Assembly: GCF_039541115.1 (NCBI RefSeq)
Contig: NZ_BAABFP010000002.1
Span: 62,001-126,000, forward strand
Source: Angustibacter luteus
GTDB taxonomy: Bacteria; Actinomycetota; Actinomycetes; Actinomycetales; Angustibacteraceae
Reading direction: 5' to 3'
Length of the DNA stretch: 64,000 nt
The notes beneath the pieces were generated by a model. That model worked only from the letters and a program-made list of their open reading frames with translations, was not told the origin of the DNA and did no database searches. Positions 24,488-35,190 of the stretch are shown here, in pieces. Both the position numbers and the translations under genes were made by a program. The stretch's first letter is position 1; the number at the start of each line of letters is the position of its first letter.

Positions 24488-26744
24488 CGGCCGGCGTCCA
24501 CAGCTGACCGACGAGCTCGGCGGCTCCGCTGGCCGGCAACGGTCGCCCGAGCCACCAGCCCTGCCCGCGGGTGATGCCGAGCTCGACGAGCGACTGGCTC
24601 TGCTCGCGCGTCTCGATGCCCTCGGCGACGACGTCCAGCCCCAGGGCCTGGGCCATGGCGGCGGTCGCCCGCACGATCGCGTGGTCCTCGGGGCGGGTCG
24701 TGAGACCGGCCACGAACGAGCGGTCGATCTTGACCTCGTGGACCTGCAGCTTGCTGACGTAGCTCAGCGAGGAGTAGCCGGTGCCGAAGTCGTCGACGGA
24801 GACGCGCACCCCGGCGCGCTCCAGGTCACGCAGTGACTGGACGGCGACGGCGTCGTCCCCGACGAGCGTGGACTCGGTGACCTCCAGCCGCAGCGAGCAC
24901 GCCGGCAGGTCGCGGTGGGCCAGGGCGGCGAGCACCCGTCCGGTGAACTGCGGGTCCTGCAGCTGGCGTCCCGACACGTTCACGTTCACGCTGATCTCGC
25001 GGGGGGATGTCGAGCGCCAGGTCAGCAGCTCGTCGAGGGCGCGACCCAGGATGAAGTCGCCGATCGGCAGGATCAGGCCGTTCTCCTCGGCGGCGGCGAT
25101 GAAGACGTCCGGGGTCGAGGGGCCTTCGTCCGGCCGGTTCCAGCGGGCCAGCGCCTCGAAGCCCAGCAGGTGCCCGGTGACCAGGTCGACGATCGGCTGG
25201 TAGGCGACGTCCAGCTCGCCGCGGCCCATGGCCTGGCGCAGCGCGCGGTCCAGCTCGACCCGGCCGCGCACCAGCGCGCCCATCGACGGCTCGTAGACCA
25301 CGGCCCGGTTGCGGCCGGCGTCCTTGGCCCGGTACATCGCGGTGTCGGCGTCCCGGATCAGGTCGCTGGCGCCGCGCTTGACCAGGGCGGACGACGACGC
25401 GATCCCGATCGAGCAGGTGATCGTGGCCTCGCCGACCGACAGCAGGTACGGCTGGGACAGCTCGGCGATGACGTTCTCGGCGAACACCAGGCCGTCGGGG
25501 TCCTGTCGGCGGACCGGCAGCACGAGGATGAACTCGTCGCCACCGGCCCGGGAGACCAGCACCTGGCCCGGCAGCACGCCGCGCATGCGCTCCGCGACCT
25601 GCTGGAGCAGCTCGTCACCGATCGCGTGGCCCCACGAGTCGTTGACCAGCTTGAACCCGTCCAGGTCCAGGAACAGCACGTTGACGGCGCGACCCAGGTC
25701 GAGCTGCTCGTCGAGTCGGTCGCTGACCGCGCCACGGTTGGCCAGGCCGGTCAGCGCGTCGTGCGTGGCCATCTGCTCGAACACCTGCCGCGAGCGGGTC
25801 TGCTGCCCGACGGCTCGACCGGCGCGGACCAGGATCGCGCCCATCAGCGCCGCCGTGCCCACCGCCTGCACCCAGCGGACGGCCAGCGGCAGGTTCGCGT
25901 CCGGCAGGATGAGCAGGGACGGCACGAGCAGCGCCGGGACCAGCACCAGCAACCGCTGCCAGGACCACGCCTGGACCTGCTGCTGGCGGCCGGCGGTCAA
26001 CCGCACCATCGAGGGGTGCAGCGCCGCCACGCCGAGCAGGCCGAACGAGACCAGGAACGGGACGTCGAGCAGGGCCGGGCCGGCCAGCAGCCCGCGCCGG
26101 GCCAGCACCTCGTAGCCGAGGTCGCCGATGAGCAGGCAGATGGCTGACGCGCGGATCAGCTGCAGGGACGGGACGCGGTCACCGGCGGTGAAGGACAGCG
26201 TCACCAGCAGGGCGAGCACGACGACGTCCAGCACCGGGTAGACCGCGGTCATCACGGAGATCCACTGCGGCAGGCGGTCCTGCTCCACGGTGGGAGCGAT
26301 GAGGTAGCTGATCGACAGCAGCGTCGCGCCACCGGTGATCACGGCGACGTCCAGCACGGCGTCGGCGTCGCGGGCGCCGCGCAGGCGCAGCACACGCATC
26401 ATCGTGGCGAGCAGCAGCAGGTACCCCGGGAGCAGGACGAAGTCCGGCAGGGCCACCGCGATCCCGCCTGCGTCCGGGTTCGTCCGCAGCGCGGGACCGA
26501 TGGCGAACAGCACGCAGACCAGCAGGAGGCGACGCCAGGTGACCATGTCGTCCGGGCGGTGCAGGCGCGGTCCGATCACCATCGCCAGGCAGGTGGACAG
26601 CCCGGTCAGCAGCATCGCCGCGGCCCGCAGCTCGCTCGGCAGGGGCAGCAGCCACACCACGACGCACGCGGACACCAGCACCACGTGCGCGCGGATCCAC
26701 GCACGGGCGCTCGGTCGCGCGCCGTCGGCGACTGCCTCGCTCAT
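24438..26744 (-). CDS. Membrane GGDEF-EAL cyclic-di-GMP protein
   Basis: A 768-residue protein. The first ~310 residues contain about nine hydrophobic helices, a membrane sensor like those of actinobacterial GGDEF proteins. A diguanylate cyclase domain follows with the intact motif RAGGDEF, then a phosphodiesterase domain with GFEALARW and the later DDFGTGYSSL. Both active motifs are canonical, so it could make and degrade cyclic di-GMP; which dominates is unknown. ATG 26744 is preceded by GGGGACC. Confidence 0.88.
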   Translation of the reverse strand: MSEAVADGARPSARAWIRAHVVLVSACVVVWLLPLPSELRAAAMLLTGLSTCLAMVIGPRLHRPDDMVTWRRLLLVCVLFAIGPALRTNPDAGGIAVALPDFVLLPGYLLLLATMMRVLRLRGARDADAVLDVAVITGGATLLSISYLIAPTVEQDRLPQWISVMTAVYPVLDVVVLALLVTLSFTAGDRVPSLQLIRASAICLLIGDLGYEVLARRGLLAGPALLDVPFLVSFGLLGVAALHPSMVRLTAGRQQQVQAWSWQRLLVLVPALLVPSLLILPDANLPLAVRWVQAVGTAALMGAILVRAGRAVGQQTRSRQVFEQMATHDALTGLANRGAVSDRLDEQLDLGRAVNVLFLDLDGFKLVNDSWGHAIGDELLQQVAERMRGVLPGQVLVSRAGGDEFILVLPVRRQDPDGLVFAENVIAELSQPYLLSVGEATITCSIGIASSSALVKRGASDLIRDADTAMYRAKDAGRNRAVVYEPSMGALVRGRVELDRALRQAMGRGELDVAYQPIVDLVTGHLLGFEALARWNRPDEGPSTPDVFIAAAEENGLILPIGDFILGRALDELLTWRSTSPREISVNVNVSGRQLQDPQFTGRVLAALAHRDLPACSLRLEVTESTLVGDDAVAVQSLRDLERAGVRVSVDDFGTGYSSLSYVSKLQVHEVKIDRSFVAGLTTRPEDHAIVRATAAMAQALGLDVVAEGIETREQSQSLVELGITRGQGWWLGRPLPASGAAELVGQLWTPAVNVAMGLPPAPRPSSD

Positions 26745-26890
26745 GCCGCTTGGTCCCCGGGGTACGGGCAACGTCCGGGACCTGGGGCGCCCGCGATGCC
26801 GTGAGTGGTGTCCCTGTCTTCTTCGACACCCCGGACGGAGTTCTGTAGGGCGCCCAACAAACTCGACGGGAGACCGGAGCGGGACGTGCG

Positions 26891-26919
26891 AGGCCCCCGT
26901 CCACGCAGGACGGGGGCCT
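26891..26919 (-). terminator. Terminator hairpin after tRNA-Asn
   Basis: Perfect 11-base arms AGGCCCCCGTC and GACGGGGGCCT enclose a seven-base loop, 13 bases past the tRNA 3' end. It lacks a U tract, which is common in actinobacteria. Confidence 0.7.
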
Positions 26920-26931
26920 GACACCTGAGGC

Positions 26932-27006
<75 letters not shown>

Positions 27007-27048
27007 TCGGCGGCGCAAACACTAGCAAGGAAAATCGCGAGGTCCGAA

Positions 27049-27597
27049 TCACACCGACAGACCGGCCTGCTCCGCCAGCTCTCGGGTCAGCGAGGCGACC
27101 TGGTCCGCGACCGGCGGACGCTGCGTGCTGACGCCCTGGTCAGGCACGGTCTGGGTGAACAACGACCCGGTCACCGCATGACGGCGCACCGCGACCGTCA
27201 CGCCGCGCCGGCCCTGCACCGGGATGCGCTGGGACAGCACGAACGTGCTCATCACGCGTTCGCGCAGTACCTCGGGGAACCGGCCCAGCGGCTCGCTGAG
27301 GCCGATCGTCGTGTCGGGGTCGCCATCCGCCCAGCGGACCTCAACGGCCTGGGCGTCCGGGTCCCAGGACGCCTCGGCGATCTCGTGCCACAACCGGCGC
27401 AGCGACGGCGTCCCCGGGCCCGGGACGGGACCGTCGACCGGGTCGACCAGCACCATCGCGTTGGTGGTCGCGATGGCCCAGCCGCCGTCCGGCCGCAGGG
27501 CGTGCGCGAGCACGCGCTCCCCCCGCGGCAGGCCCAGCCCCTCACGGACCATCGCCGGCAGCGGCAGGACGCGCTCGGAGCGGTGCCACCACGACAT
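27049..27597 (-). CDS. Conserved actinobacterial hypothetical protein beside dnaG
   Basis: A 182-residue soluble protein beginning MSWWHRSERVLPLPAM. It alternates beta strands (GGWAIATTNAMVLVDP, AVEVRWADGD) and resembles an uncharacterised family found next to dnaG and tRNA-Asn. No catalytic motif is seen. The start at 27597 fits the homology but has only a weak ribosome site. Confidence 0.6.
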   Translation of the reverse strand: MSWWHRSERVLPLPAMVREGLGLPRGERVLAHALRPDGGWAIATTNAMVLVDPVDGPVPGPGTPSLRRLWHEIAEASWDPDAQAVEVRWADGDPDTTIGLSEPLGRFPEVLRERVMSTFVLSQRIPVQGRRGVTVAVRRHAVTGSLFTQTVPDQGVSTQRPPVADQVASLTRELAEQAGLSV

Positions 27598-27697
27598 GGT
27601 GAAAGGGTAAGCAGGCCCGAGGCGGTGCCCGCTCCTCCGGGCATCACATCTCCGCAACAGGTTGGACACGCCTGGTGGGTGCCGAGGGGCGGTGCGC

Positions 27698-29599
27698 TCA
27701 GTCCGTGCGCGCGGTGAGCGCCCGCCGTCGCTCGACCAGCACCTGGGCCTCGCGCAGGGCGGCGTTGTAGCCGATCGCGTCGCCCGCCGCGTCCAGCCGC
27801 TGCATCCGGCTGTGCACGTCCCGCTCGCGGCGCACGAGATCGCGCTGGGCGATCTCGATCTGCAACGACGCCCCGAGCCGGGCCAGCCCCTCGTCGGAGA
27901 CGACGGGGAGCTCGGCCACGGTCAGGTCCGTCACGTAGCTGCGGACGTCGTCCGGAACCGCGGCGGCCACCTGCTCGTGCCAGCCCGCGCCGGCCTGCGC
28001 CAGGCCACCGAGACCGCGCACCGCGACGTGCACGACGCGGTGCATCTCGGCGGTGAAGGCATCCTCCCCCAGGGCATCGAACTCCGTGGTGTCCAGCACC
28101 CAAGGAGCCTGCAGCACGCACTGCAGGAGCTGCCGCTCCATGGCCACCGTCGGGTCGCGCGGGTCGGGGCGAGGGACCACCGGGCGCTCGACCACCTGGT
28201 CGGGGGCCGCGGGCTGCAGCTCGACGCTCGAGCGTCCCCGATCGGGCGCGGACTCCGCGGCGCGCCCGGCGGCGGCGACGGCCCGCCGGGCCTCCTCGAC
28301 GTCGAGCCCGACGTGCCCGGCCAGGCGGCGCGCGTACTCGGGGCGCAGCGACCGGTCCTTGATCTGGGCGACCACCGGGGCAGCGGCGCGCAGTGCCTGG
28401 ACGCGCCCCACCGCCGTGTTCAGGTCGAACCGCGCGATGGTGGTGGCGATCGCGAACTCGAAGAGCGGCACCTTGCTCGCGATGAGCTGGCGGACCGCCT
28501 CGTCACCGTGCTGCTGACGCAGCTCGCAGGGGTCCAGACCGTTCGGCTCGACCGCCACGTAGGTCTGCGAGACGAACCGCTGGTCCTCGCCGAACGCCCG
28601 CAGCGCGGCCTTCTGGCCGGCCGCGTCACCGTCGAACGTGAAGACGACCTCAGCTGGGTACACGTCGTCGTCGTCGCGCATCAGCCGCCGCACCACCTTG
28701 ATGTGGTCGGTACCGAAGGCGGTGCCACAGGTGGCGACGGCGGTCTCGACGCCGGACAGGTGGCAGGCCATCACGTCGGTGTAGCCCTCGACGACGACCG
28801 CCTGGCGCTGCGTCGCGACCGCCTTCTTGGCCAGGTCGAGCCCGTAGAGCACCTGGGACTTCTTGAACAGCGGTGTCTCGGAGGTGTTGAGGTACTTCGC
28901 CTCGATGCGGTCGTCGTCGAACAGCCGCCGCGCACCGAAGCCGACGCAGTCCCCCGTGACGTCGTGGATGGGCCACACGAGCCGGCCACGGAAGCGGTCG
29001 TAGAGACCGCGCGAGCCCCGAGCCGCCAGACCGACGGTGACGATCTCGTCGTCGGTGAACCCCTTGTCGCGCAGGTGCCGGGTCAGCGCCTCGCCCGAGC
29101 GCGGCGCGTAGCCGACGGTGAAGCGGGCCGCGGCCTCACGGTCGAAGCCGCGCTCGGCCAGGAAACGGCGGCCGGGTACGGCCTCGGCGCCGGACGCCAG
29201 CTGCTCGGCGTACCACTGCTCGGCGACCCGGCCGGCCTCGACCAGCCGGGTCCGCCGCCCGACGTCCTCGCGCCGGCGCGGTGCGCCGCCGCCCTCCTCG
29301 TACTCCACCGCGATGCCGGCCCGGTCGGCGAGCCGCTCCACGGCCTCGCTGAACGTGAGGTGGTCCACCTTCTGCACGAAGGACAGGACGTCGCCGCCCT
29401 CGCCGCAGCCGAAGCAGTGCCAGACGCCGAGCTGCGGCCGCACGTTGAACGACGGTGACTTCTCGTCGTGGAACGGGCACAGCCCCTTGAGCGAACCGAC
29501 ACCACCCTGACGCAGGGTGACGTGCTCCCGGACGACGTCCTCGATGGACGTCCGCTCCTTGACGGCCGCGACGACCTCAGCCTTGATCCGACCCGGCAC
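27698..29599 (-). CDS. dnaG: DNA primase
   Basis: A 633-residue primase that makes RNA primers at the replication fork. The N-terminal CHC2 zinc finger has CPFHDEKSPSF and WHCFGCGEGGD; the TOPRIM core has VVVEGYTDVMACH and VFTFDGDAAGQ; the C-terminal region serves DnaB interaction. GTG start with GGAGGG upstream. It follows a TetR gene by 30 bases. In related genomes dgt usually lies close upstream; here dgt is 15 kb away. Confidence 0.95.
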   Translation of the reverse strand: MPGRIKAEVVAAVKERTSIEDVVREHVTLRQGGVGSLKGLCPFHDEKSPSFNVRPQLGVWHCFGCGEGGDVLSFVQKVDHLTFSEAVERLADRAGIAVEYEEGGGAPRRREDVGRRTRLVEAGRVAEQWYAEQLASGAEAVPGRRFLAERGFDREAAARFTVGYAPRSGEALTRHLRDKGFTDDEIVTVGLAARGSRGLYDRFRGRLVWPIHDVTGDCVGFGARRLFDDDRIEAKYLNTSETPLFKKSQVLYGLDLAKKAVATQRQAVVVEGYTDVMACHLSGVETAVATCGTAFGTDHIKVVRRLMRDDDDVYPAEVVFTFDGDAAGQKAALRAFGEDQRFVSQTYVAVEPNGLDPCELRQQHGDEAVRQLIASKVPLFEFAIATTIARFDLNTAVGRVQALRAAAPVVAQIKDRSLRPEYARRLAGHVGLDVEEARRAVAAAGRAAESAPDRGRSSVELQPAAPDQVVERPVVPRPDPRDPTVAMERQLLQCVLQAPWVLDTTEFDALGEDAFTAEMHRVVHVAVRGLGGLAQAGAGWHEQVAAAVPDDVRSYVTDLTVAELPVVSDEGLARLGASLQIEIAQRDLVRRERDVHSRMQRLDAAGDAIGYNAALREAQVLVERRRALTARTD

Positions 29600-29629
29600 T
29601 CACCCTCCCGACGACGCGCTGCGGCGAGT

Positions 29630-30391
29630 CTAGGTGGCGCGTCGGACAACGAGTGCCTCGACTCCGTCGAGGATGCGCTCGAGGCCGAAGCCGAAGTCCA
29701 GGTCCGGGTCCTGGTCGTCCGACCAGGCGCCCGCCGCGATGGTCGCCGACAGCGCCGGGAAGCGGGCCGGGTCGACGAGCCGGGCCAGCACGACGTCGTC
29801 CGGGGTCCTGGGCTGCCCCTTCGCGATGGCGGCTCGCACCGCGGCGGTGATGTCCGCCCGGATCAGCGTCTCGTGCCGCACAAAGCTGGCGATCAGCCCG
29901 ATCACGCCCACCTTCTCGATCTCGGTGAGCCCGATGCCGTCCAGCTCGGCCAGTCCCTGGTCCACCCAGGTCAACGTGTTCGGCGTGTTGGGTGCCCCGG
30001 TGATCGGCAGCTGGACGATCCACGGGTGCACGGCCAGGCCAGCCATCTGGGCCCACACCCACGCGGCGAGCCGGTTCCGCCAGCCGACGACGTCCGGACC
30101 GATCACCGGTGGCGGGCCGGTCGCGGTGTCCGCCAGCAGCACCAGCAGCTCGTCCTTGCTCGAGACGTACCGGTAGAGCGACATTGTGGTGAAGCCGAGC
30201 TCCTTGGCGAGCCGGCTCATGGACAGCGCGTCCAGGCCCTCGGCGTCCGCGATGGCGATGCCGCGCTCCAGGATGCGGTCCAGGCTCAGCCCGGGCTTGG
30301 GCCCGGGCCGGGGCCGCGTCCCCAGGCCCCACAGGGTCTGCAGGGCGCGTGGCAGCTGCTCGACCGCCTCGATGTGGGCCTCGTCCGGCAT
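29630..30391 (-). CDS. TetR family regulator of the DrrAB-type exporter
   Basis: A 253-residue repressor. The helix-turn-helix IAIADAEGLDALSMSRLAKELGF is preceded by a ~40-residue extension, and MSLYRYVSSKDELL completes the domain; the C-terminal ligand region is of the TetR_C type. Divergent from the ABC exporter genes, with palindromic sites between them. It probably releases the exporter when it binds a drug-like ligand. Confidence 0.88.
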   Translation of the reverse strand: MPDEAHIEAVEQLPRALQTLWGLGTRPRPGPKPGLSLDRILERGIAIADAEGLDALSMSRLAKELGFTTMSLYRYVSSKDELLVLLADTATGPPPVIGPDVVGWRNRLAAWVWAQMAGLAVHPWIVQLPITGAPNTPNTLTWVDQGLAELDGIGLTEIEKVGVIGLIASFVRHETLIRADITAAVRAAIAKGQPRTPDDVVLARLVDPARFPALSATIAAGAWSDDQDPDLDFGFGLERILDGVEALVVRRAT

Positions 30392-30437
30392 CCGCAGCGC
30401 GCTCCTCCCGATCGTCCTTGACCGCCAACCCTAGGCG

Positions 30438-30475
30438 TGTGTATAACGTACACAGTTGAGTGTGCGACATACACA
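30438..30475. promoter_or_regulatory. TetR operator(s) between the regulator and exporter
   Basis: TGTGTATAACGTACACA (30438-30454) has perfect six-base arms around five bases. A second, weaker site TGTGCGACATACACA follows at 30461-30475. The AT-rich palindromes stand out from the GC-rich surroundings and sit in the divergent gap, as TetR operators do. Confidence 0.65.
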
Positions 30476-30509
30476 GATCGTGTCGCAACCGAGGCAGAAG
30501 GGGGCCACC

Positions 30510-31495
<986 letters not shown>

Positions 31496-31499
<4 letters not shown>

Positions 31500-32299
31500 G
31501 CACTGTTCCGTTGCCGCGCAACGAGTCCGTCCGGCTCGAGCAGAACCGCCCGCGCTTCGTGGCCGACTCCGCGCAGATGATCGGGCGCAGCCTGCGGCAC
31601 ACCGTCCGCGGCGTCGAGACGCTCCTCGTCTCGGTGATGCTGCCGGTGATCCTGCTGCTGCTGTTCGTGTACGTGTTCGGCGGCGCCATCGGCGGTGCCG
31701 GCTACGTCGACTACGTGGTGCCCGGGATCATCGTGCTGTGCGCGGGCTTCGGTGCGTCCCAGACCGCGGTGAGCGTGGCCACCGACCTGTCCAGTGGCAT
31801 CATCCGCCGCTTCCGGACCATGGCGATCGTCAGCTCGGCCGTGCTGACCGGGCACGTCGTGGCCAGCGTGGCGCGCAACATCGTGTCGACGCTGCTGGTG
31901 TTCGGGGTCGCGTTCCTCGCCGGCTTCCGGCCGCACGCCGGAGCGGCCGGGTGGCTGGCCGTCGCCGGCGTGCTGCTGCTCTTCGTGGTGGCCATCTCGT
32001 GGCTCTCGGCCGCGCTCGGACTGCTGGCCGGGAACCCGGAGGCCGCGAACGGCGTGACCTTCGCGGTGATGTTCCTGCCCTACCTGAGCAGTGCGTTCGT
32101 GCCGATCGACACCATGCCCGGTGTGCTGCAGGCGATCGCGCGGCACCAGCCGCTGACCCCGGTGGTCGACACGCTGCGCGGGCTGCTCCTCGGCACACCG
32201 GTCGGCAGCAGTGGCTGGCTTGCCGTGGTGTGGCTGGTGGGCATCGGGCTGGGCTCGGCCGTGCTGTCCGCCTGGCTGTTCCGCCGTCGCACCACCTGA
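31496..32299 (+). CDS. DrrB-type ABC-2 exporter permease
   Basis: A 267-residue ABC-2 membrane protein with six hydrophobic helices. It has the family pattern GIIRRFRTM with VLTGHVVASVARN, and a C-terminal FVPIDTMPGVLQAIARHQP region. It pairs with the coupled ATPase upstream. The cargo is unknown; regulation by a TetR protein suggests a toxic small molecule. Confidence 0.9.
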
Positions 32300-32325
32300 G
32301 GCCTGCTCACCCCGGGCCGCTCTGC

Positions 32326-33288
32326 TCAGCTGCTCTCGGCCCTGCCCTCGCGCCAGTAGCCCATGAACGCGACCCGGCGCCGGTCGATGCCGCACTCCCC
32401 CACGAGGTACCGGCGCAGGTCGCGCACCATCGCGGCCTCTCCGGCCAGCCACGCGTACCAGCCGTCGGCAACCGGCTCCCCCGTCTCCCAGAGGATCTCC
32501 TCGTCCACGTCCACCTCGGGCAGCGCCTCGGCGGCGGCCGGGCTCACGCCCACGTCGGCGGACGCCAAGCCCGTCCGCACGAGCTCGGACAGGGCCTGCC
32601 CACGCGGCCGTTCGCCACGGACGCACCACCGGACGTCGACGCGGGCGGCGGTCGCCAGGTCGAGGACGTCGGCCGCGTCCGGCACCTCGATCAGCGCCTG
32701 GCCACGGACGTCGGCGGGCAGCGTGGCGAGGACGGACCCGATCGCCGGGACCGCCGTCTCGTCGCCCACCATCAGCACCTGGACGCCGGACCCGGTCGGC
32801 GGCGCCCACTCGACGCCGGGCGGCGCACCCCCGGTCGCGGCGGCCGCGTTGGGCCCGAGCAGGACCAGCCGGTCCCCCACCCGGACGTCGGCCGCCCAGC
32901 GGGCCGCCGGGCCTACCGGGCCCTGCCCCGGATGCAGCACGAAGTCGATGTCGATCTGCGGCGGTCGGTCCCCGCGGACCCGGGCCGCCCGGATCGTGTA
33001 CGTCCGCATCGACCCGCGCCGGGCCGGGTCCATGGCCAGCCACTGGCTGTACCAGCCGCCGGAGAGGTCGCCGAAGTCCGGCAAGGCGAAGCCGGGCGAG
33101 GCGAACATCAGCTTGACCCGCAGGTCCCGCGGGCCCAGGTGCCCACCGTCGTCCAGGCCGGCGAGGTCGTCCCCGCCGAACGTCACCCGCAGGAAGTGCG
33201 GCGACAGCCGGGTGAGCGCCACCACCTCGATCTCGAAGGCCAGCAGCGGCGACACAGCAGATGCCTTCTCGCTCGGCTGCGCGCTCAC
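32326..33288 (-). CDS. Siderophore-interacting FAD reductase (ViuB/SIP family)
   Basis: A 320-residue flavoprotein of the FAD_binding_9/SIP family. MRTYTIRAARV is the FAD-binding RxYT motif, and the C-terminal domain ends with the typical YWREGRAE. It reduces ferric siderophore in the cytoplasm to free the iron. The GTG start overlaps the stop of the ATPase gene (GTGA), making it the last gene of the iron uptake operon. Confidence 0.9.
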   Translation of the reverse strand: MSAQPSEKASAVSPLLAFEIEVVALTRLSPHFLRVTFGGDDLAGLDDGGHLGPRDLRVKLMFASPGFALPDFGDLSGGWYSQWLAMDPARRGSMRTYTIRAARVRGDRPPQIDIDFVLHPGQGPVGPAARWAADVRVGDRLVLLGPNAAAATGGAPPGVEWAPPTGSGVQVLMVGDETAVPAIGSVLATLPADVRGQALIEVPDAADVLDLATAARVDVRWCVRGERPRGQALSELVRTGLASADVGVSPAAAEALPEVDVDEEILWETGEPVADGWYAWLAGEAAMVRDLRRYLVGECGIDRRRVAFMGYWREGRAESS

Positions 33289-34130
33289 GCCGACGCCCCG
33301 GAGGCGAGCGACCGGGACGACGCCCCGTGGTTGGCGGTCCGATGACGGCCGACCGGCACGACCAGCGGGGTCCCGGACACGGGGTCGGTCAGCACCCGGC
33401 TCTCCATCCCGAACACCAGGCGCACCAACGCCTCCGTGACGACCTGGGACGGCGGCCCCTCGGCGACCAGCCGTCCCTCCCGCATGGCTACCAGGTGGTC
33501 GGCGTAGCGCGCGGCCAGGTTCAGGTCGTGCAGCACGATGACGACCGTGGTGCCGTGGGTGCGGTTGAGGTCGGTCAGCAGGTCCAGCACCTCCACCTGG
33601 TGCGCGACGTCCAGGAAGGTGGTGGGCTCGTCGAGCAGCAGCAGGTCCGTCTCCTGCGCGAGCGCCATGGCGATCCAGACCCGCTGCCGCTGACCGCCGG
33701 ACAGCTCGTCGACCGGTCGGTCAGCGAGGTCCAGCGTGTCGGTCGCCGTCATGGCGCGGGCCACGGCCTCGTCGTCCTCGTGGGTCCACCGGCGCAACCA
33801 GCCCTGGTGCGGGTACCGACCGCGCCCTACGAGGTCGGTCACACTGATCCCCTCCGGCGCCATGGGTGACTGCGGGAGCAGGCCGAGGGTGCGGGCCACA
33901 TCGCGGGTGGGCAGCTCGTGGATGGACCGCCCGTCGAGCAGCACCGCTCCGGTGGTCGGCTTCGCCAATCGCGCCAGGCCACGCAGCACCGTGGACTTGC
34001 CGCAGGCGTTCGCCCCGACGACGACACTGATCAGGCCCGGCGGCACCGCCAGGTCGAGGTCGTGCACCACCGTGCGGTCGTCGTAGGCCAGGCTCATCCG
34101 CTGCGTGTGCAGCGTGTGCTCGGTCGTCAT
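33285..34130 (-). CDS. Iron-siderophore ABC transporter ATPase (FecE/FepC type)
   Basis: A 281-residue ATPase with Walker A GANACGKST (Ala-Cys where Gly-Ala is usual, still a valid loop and common in FepC proteins), signature LSGGQRQR, Walker B LLLLDEPTTFLD and switch His in VLHDLN. GGAGG precedes the ATG at 34130. It drives the two permeases encoded just upstream. Confidence 0.92.
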   Translation of the reverse strand: MTTEHTLHTQRMSLAYDDRTVVHDLDLAVPPGLISVVVGANACGKSTVLRGLARLAKPTTGAVLLDGRSIHELPTRDVARTLGLLPQSPMAPEGISVTDLVGRGRYPHQGWLRRWTHEDDEAVARAMTATDTLDLADRPVDELSGGQRQRVWIAMALAQETDLLLLDEPTTFLDVAHQVEVLDLLTDLNRTHGTTVVIVLHDLNLAARYADHLVAMREGRLVAEGPPSQVVTEALVRLVFGMESRVLTDPVSGTPLVVPVGRHRTANHGASSRSLASGASA

Positions 34131-34131
34131 C

Positions 34132-35190
34132 TCAGCCTCCCCGGCCGACTCGGTTGGTGGACACCAGCAGGTAGAGCAGGAACGGCGCACCCAGCGCACC
34201 GGTGACCACCCCGACGGGCAGCGCCGTGCCGCGGACCAGGTTGGTCGCGACGAACTCGGCCGTCAGCATGATCAGGGCGCCGACCAGGGCCGACGCGACG
34301 AGCGAGACGTTGCCGCGCAGCAGCCGGCGCGCGATGGGGCCGGCGAGGAACGCGACGAACGCGACCGGCCCCGCGGCGGCGGTCGCGATCCCGGTCAGCA
34401 GCACGGCGACCACCAGGAGCGCCAGCCGGGACCGGTCCACCGGCACCCCGACCGCGCTGGCGACGTCCGGCCCGAGCTCCAGCGCACCGAGCTGGCGCGC
34501 CCACAAGCCCGTCGCGGGCAGCAGCACGAGCAGGCCGAGCAGGAGCAGGACGACCCGCGGCCAGGTGCTGCCGCCGAGCGAGCCGTTGAGCCAGACGAAG
34601 GCGGTCGCCGCGGTGTTCATGTCCGAGCGGCTGAGCAGGTAGGTCGTGACGGCGCCCAACATCGCCGCCACGCCGATCCCCATGAGGATCAGCCGCTGCC
34701 CCGGCGCGGCACCACCGCGGGCCAGCAGGTGGATCAGCAGGGCGATCGCGAGGCCACCGACCAGCGCGGCGAGCGAGACGCTCGAGCCGGCCGCGCCGAG
34801 GACGACGATCGCGAACACCGCGCTCGCGCTGGCCCCGGCACTGATGCCGATGATGTCCGGGCTGGCCAAGGGGTTGCGCAGCATCGTCTGGAAGATCGTG
34901 CCCGAGACGCCGAACGCGATGCCGACGCCGACCGCGGTGACTGCGCGCGGGAGCTTGTCCTCCATCACGATGAACGTCGCCCCCGGGATCTGCGCACCGT
35001 CGAGGATCCGGACGAGGTCGGCGAACGTGACGGTGTAGCTGCCCAGGAGCACGTCGGCGAAGAACAGCCCGACGGCCAGGAGCACCAGTGCTCCGACGAC
35101 GACCCGCCCCCGGCGCTTGGAGCGCGAACGGCTGGACCGCACCACCTCGGCCGGCGACGCCGCCGGGCGGCCGAGCACCTCGGTCACCAT
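34132..35190 (-). CDS. Iron-siderophore ABC permease, second (FecCD family)
   Basis: A 352-residue FecCD-type permease with a basic N-terminus and about ten helices. Family marks include RNPLASPDIIGISAGASA, VGVPVDRSRL and AAAGPVAFVAFLAGPIARRL. It overlaps the first permease gene by seven bases and stops one base before the ATPase start. It forms a heterodimer with the first permease. Confidence 0.92.
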   Translation of the reverse strand: MVTEVLGRPAASPAEVVRSSRSRSKRRGRVVVGALVLLAVGLFFADVLLGSYTVTFADLVRILDGAQIPGATFIVMEDKLPRAVTAVGVGIAFGVSGTIFQTMLRNPLASPDIIGISAGASASAVFAIVVLGAAGSSVSLAALVGGLAIALLIHLLARGGAAPGQRLILMGIGVAAMLGAVTTYLLSRSDMNTAATAFVWLNGSLGGSTWPRVVLLLLGLLVLLPATGLWARQLGALELGPDVASAVGVPVDRSRLALLVVAVLLTGIATAAAGPVAFVAFLAGPIARRLLRGNVSLVASALVGALIMLTAEFVATNLVRGTALPVGVVTGALGAPFLLYLLVSTNRVGRGG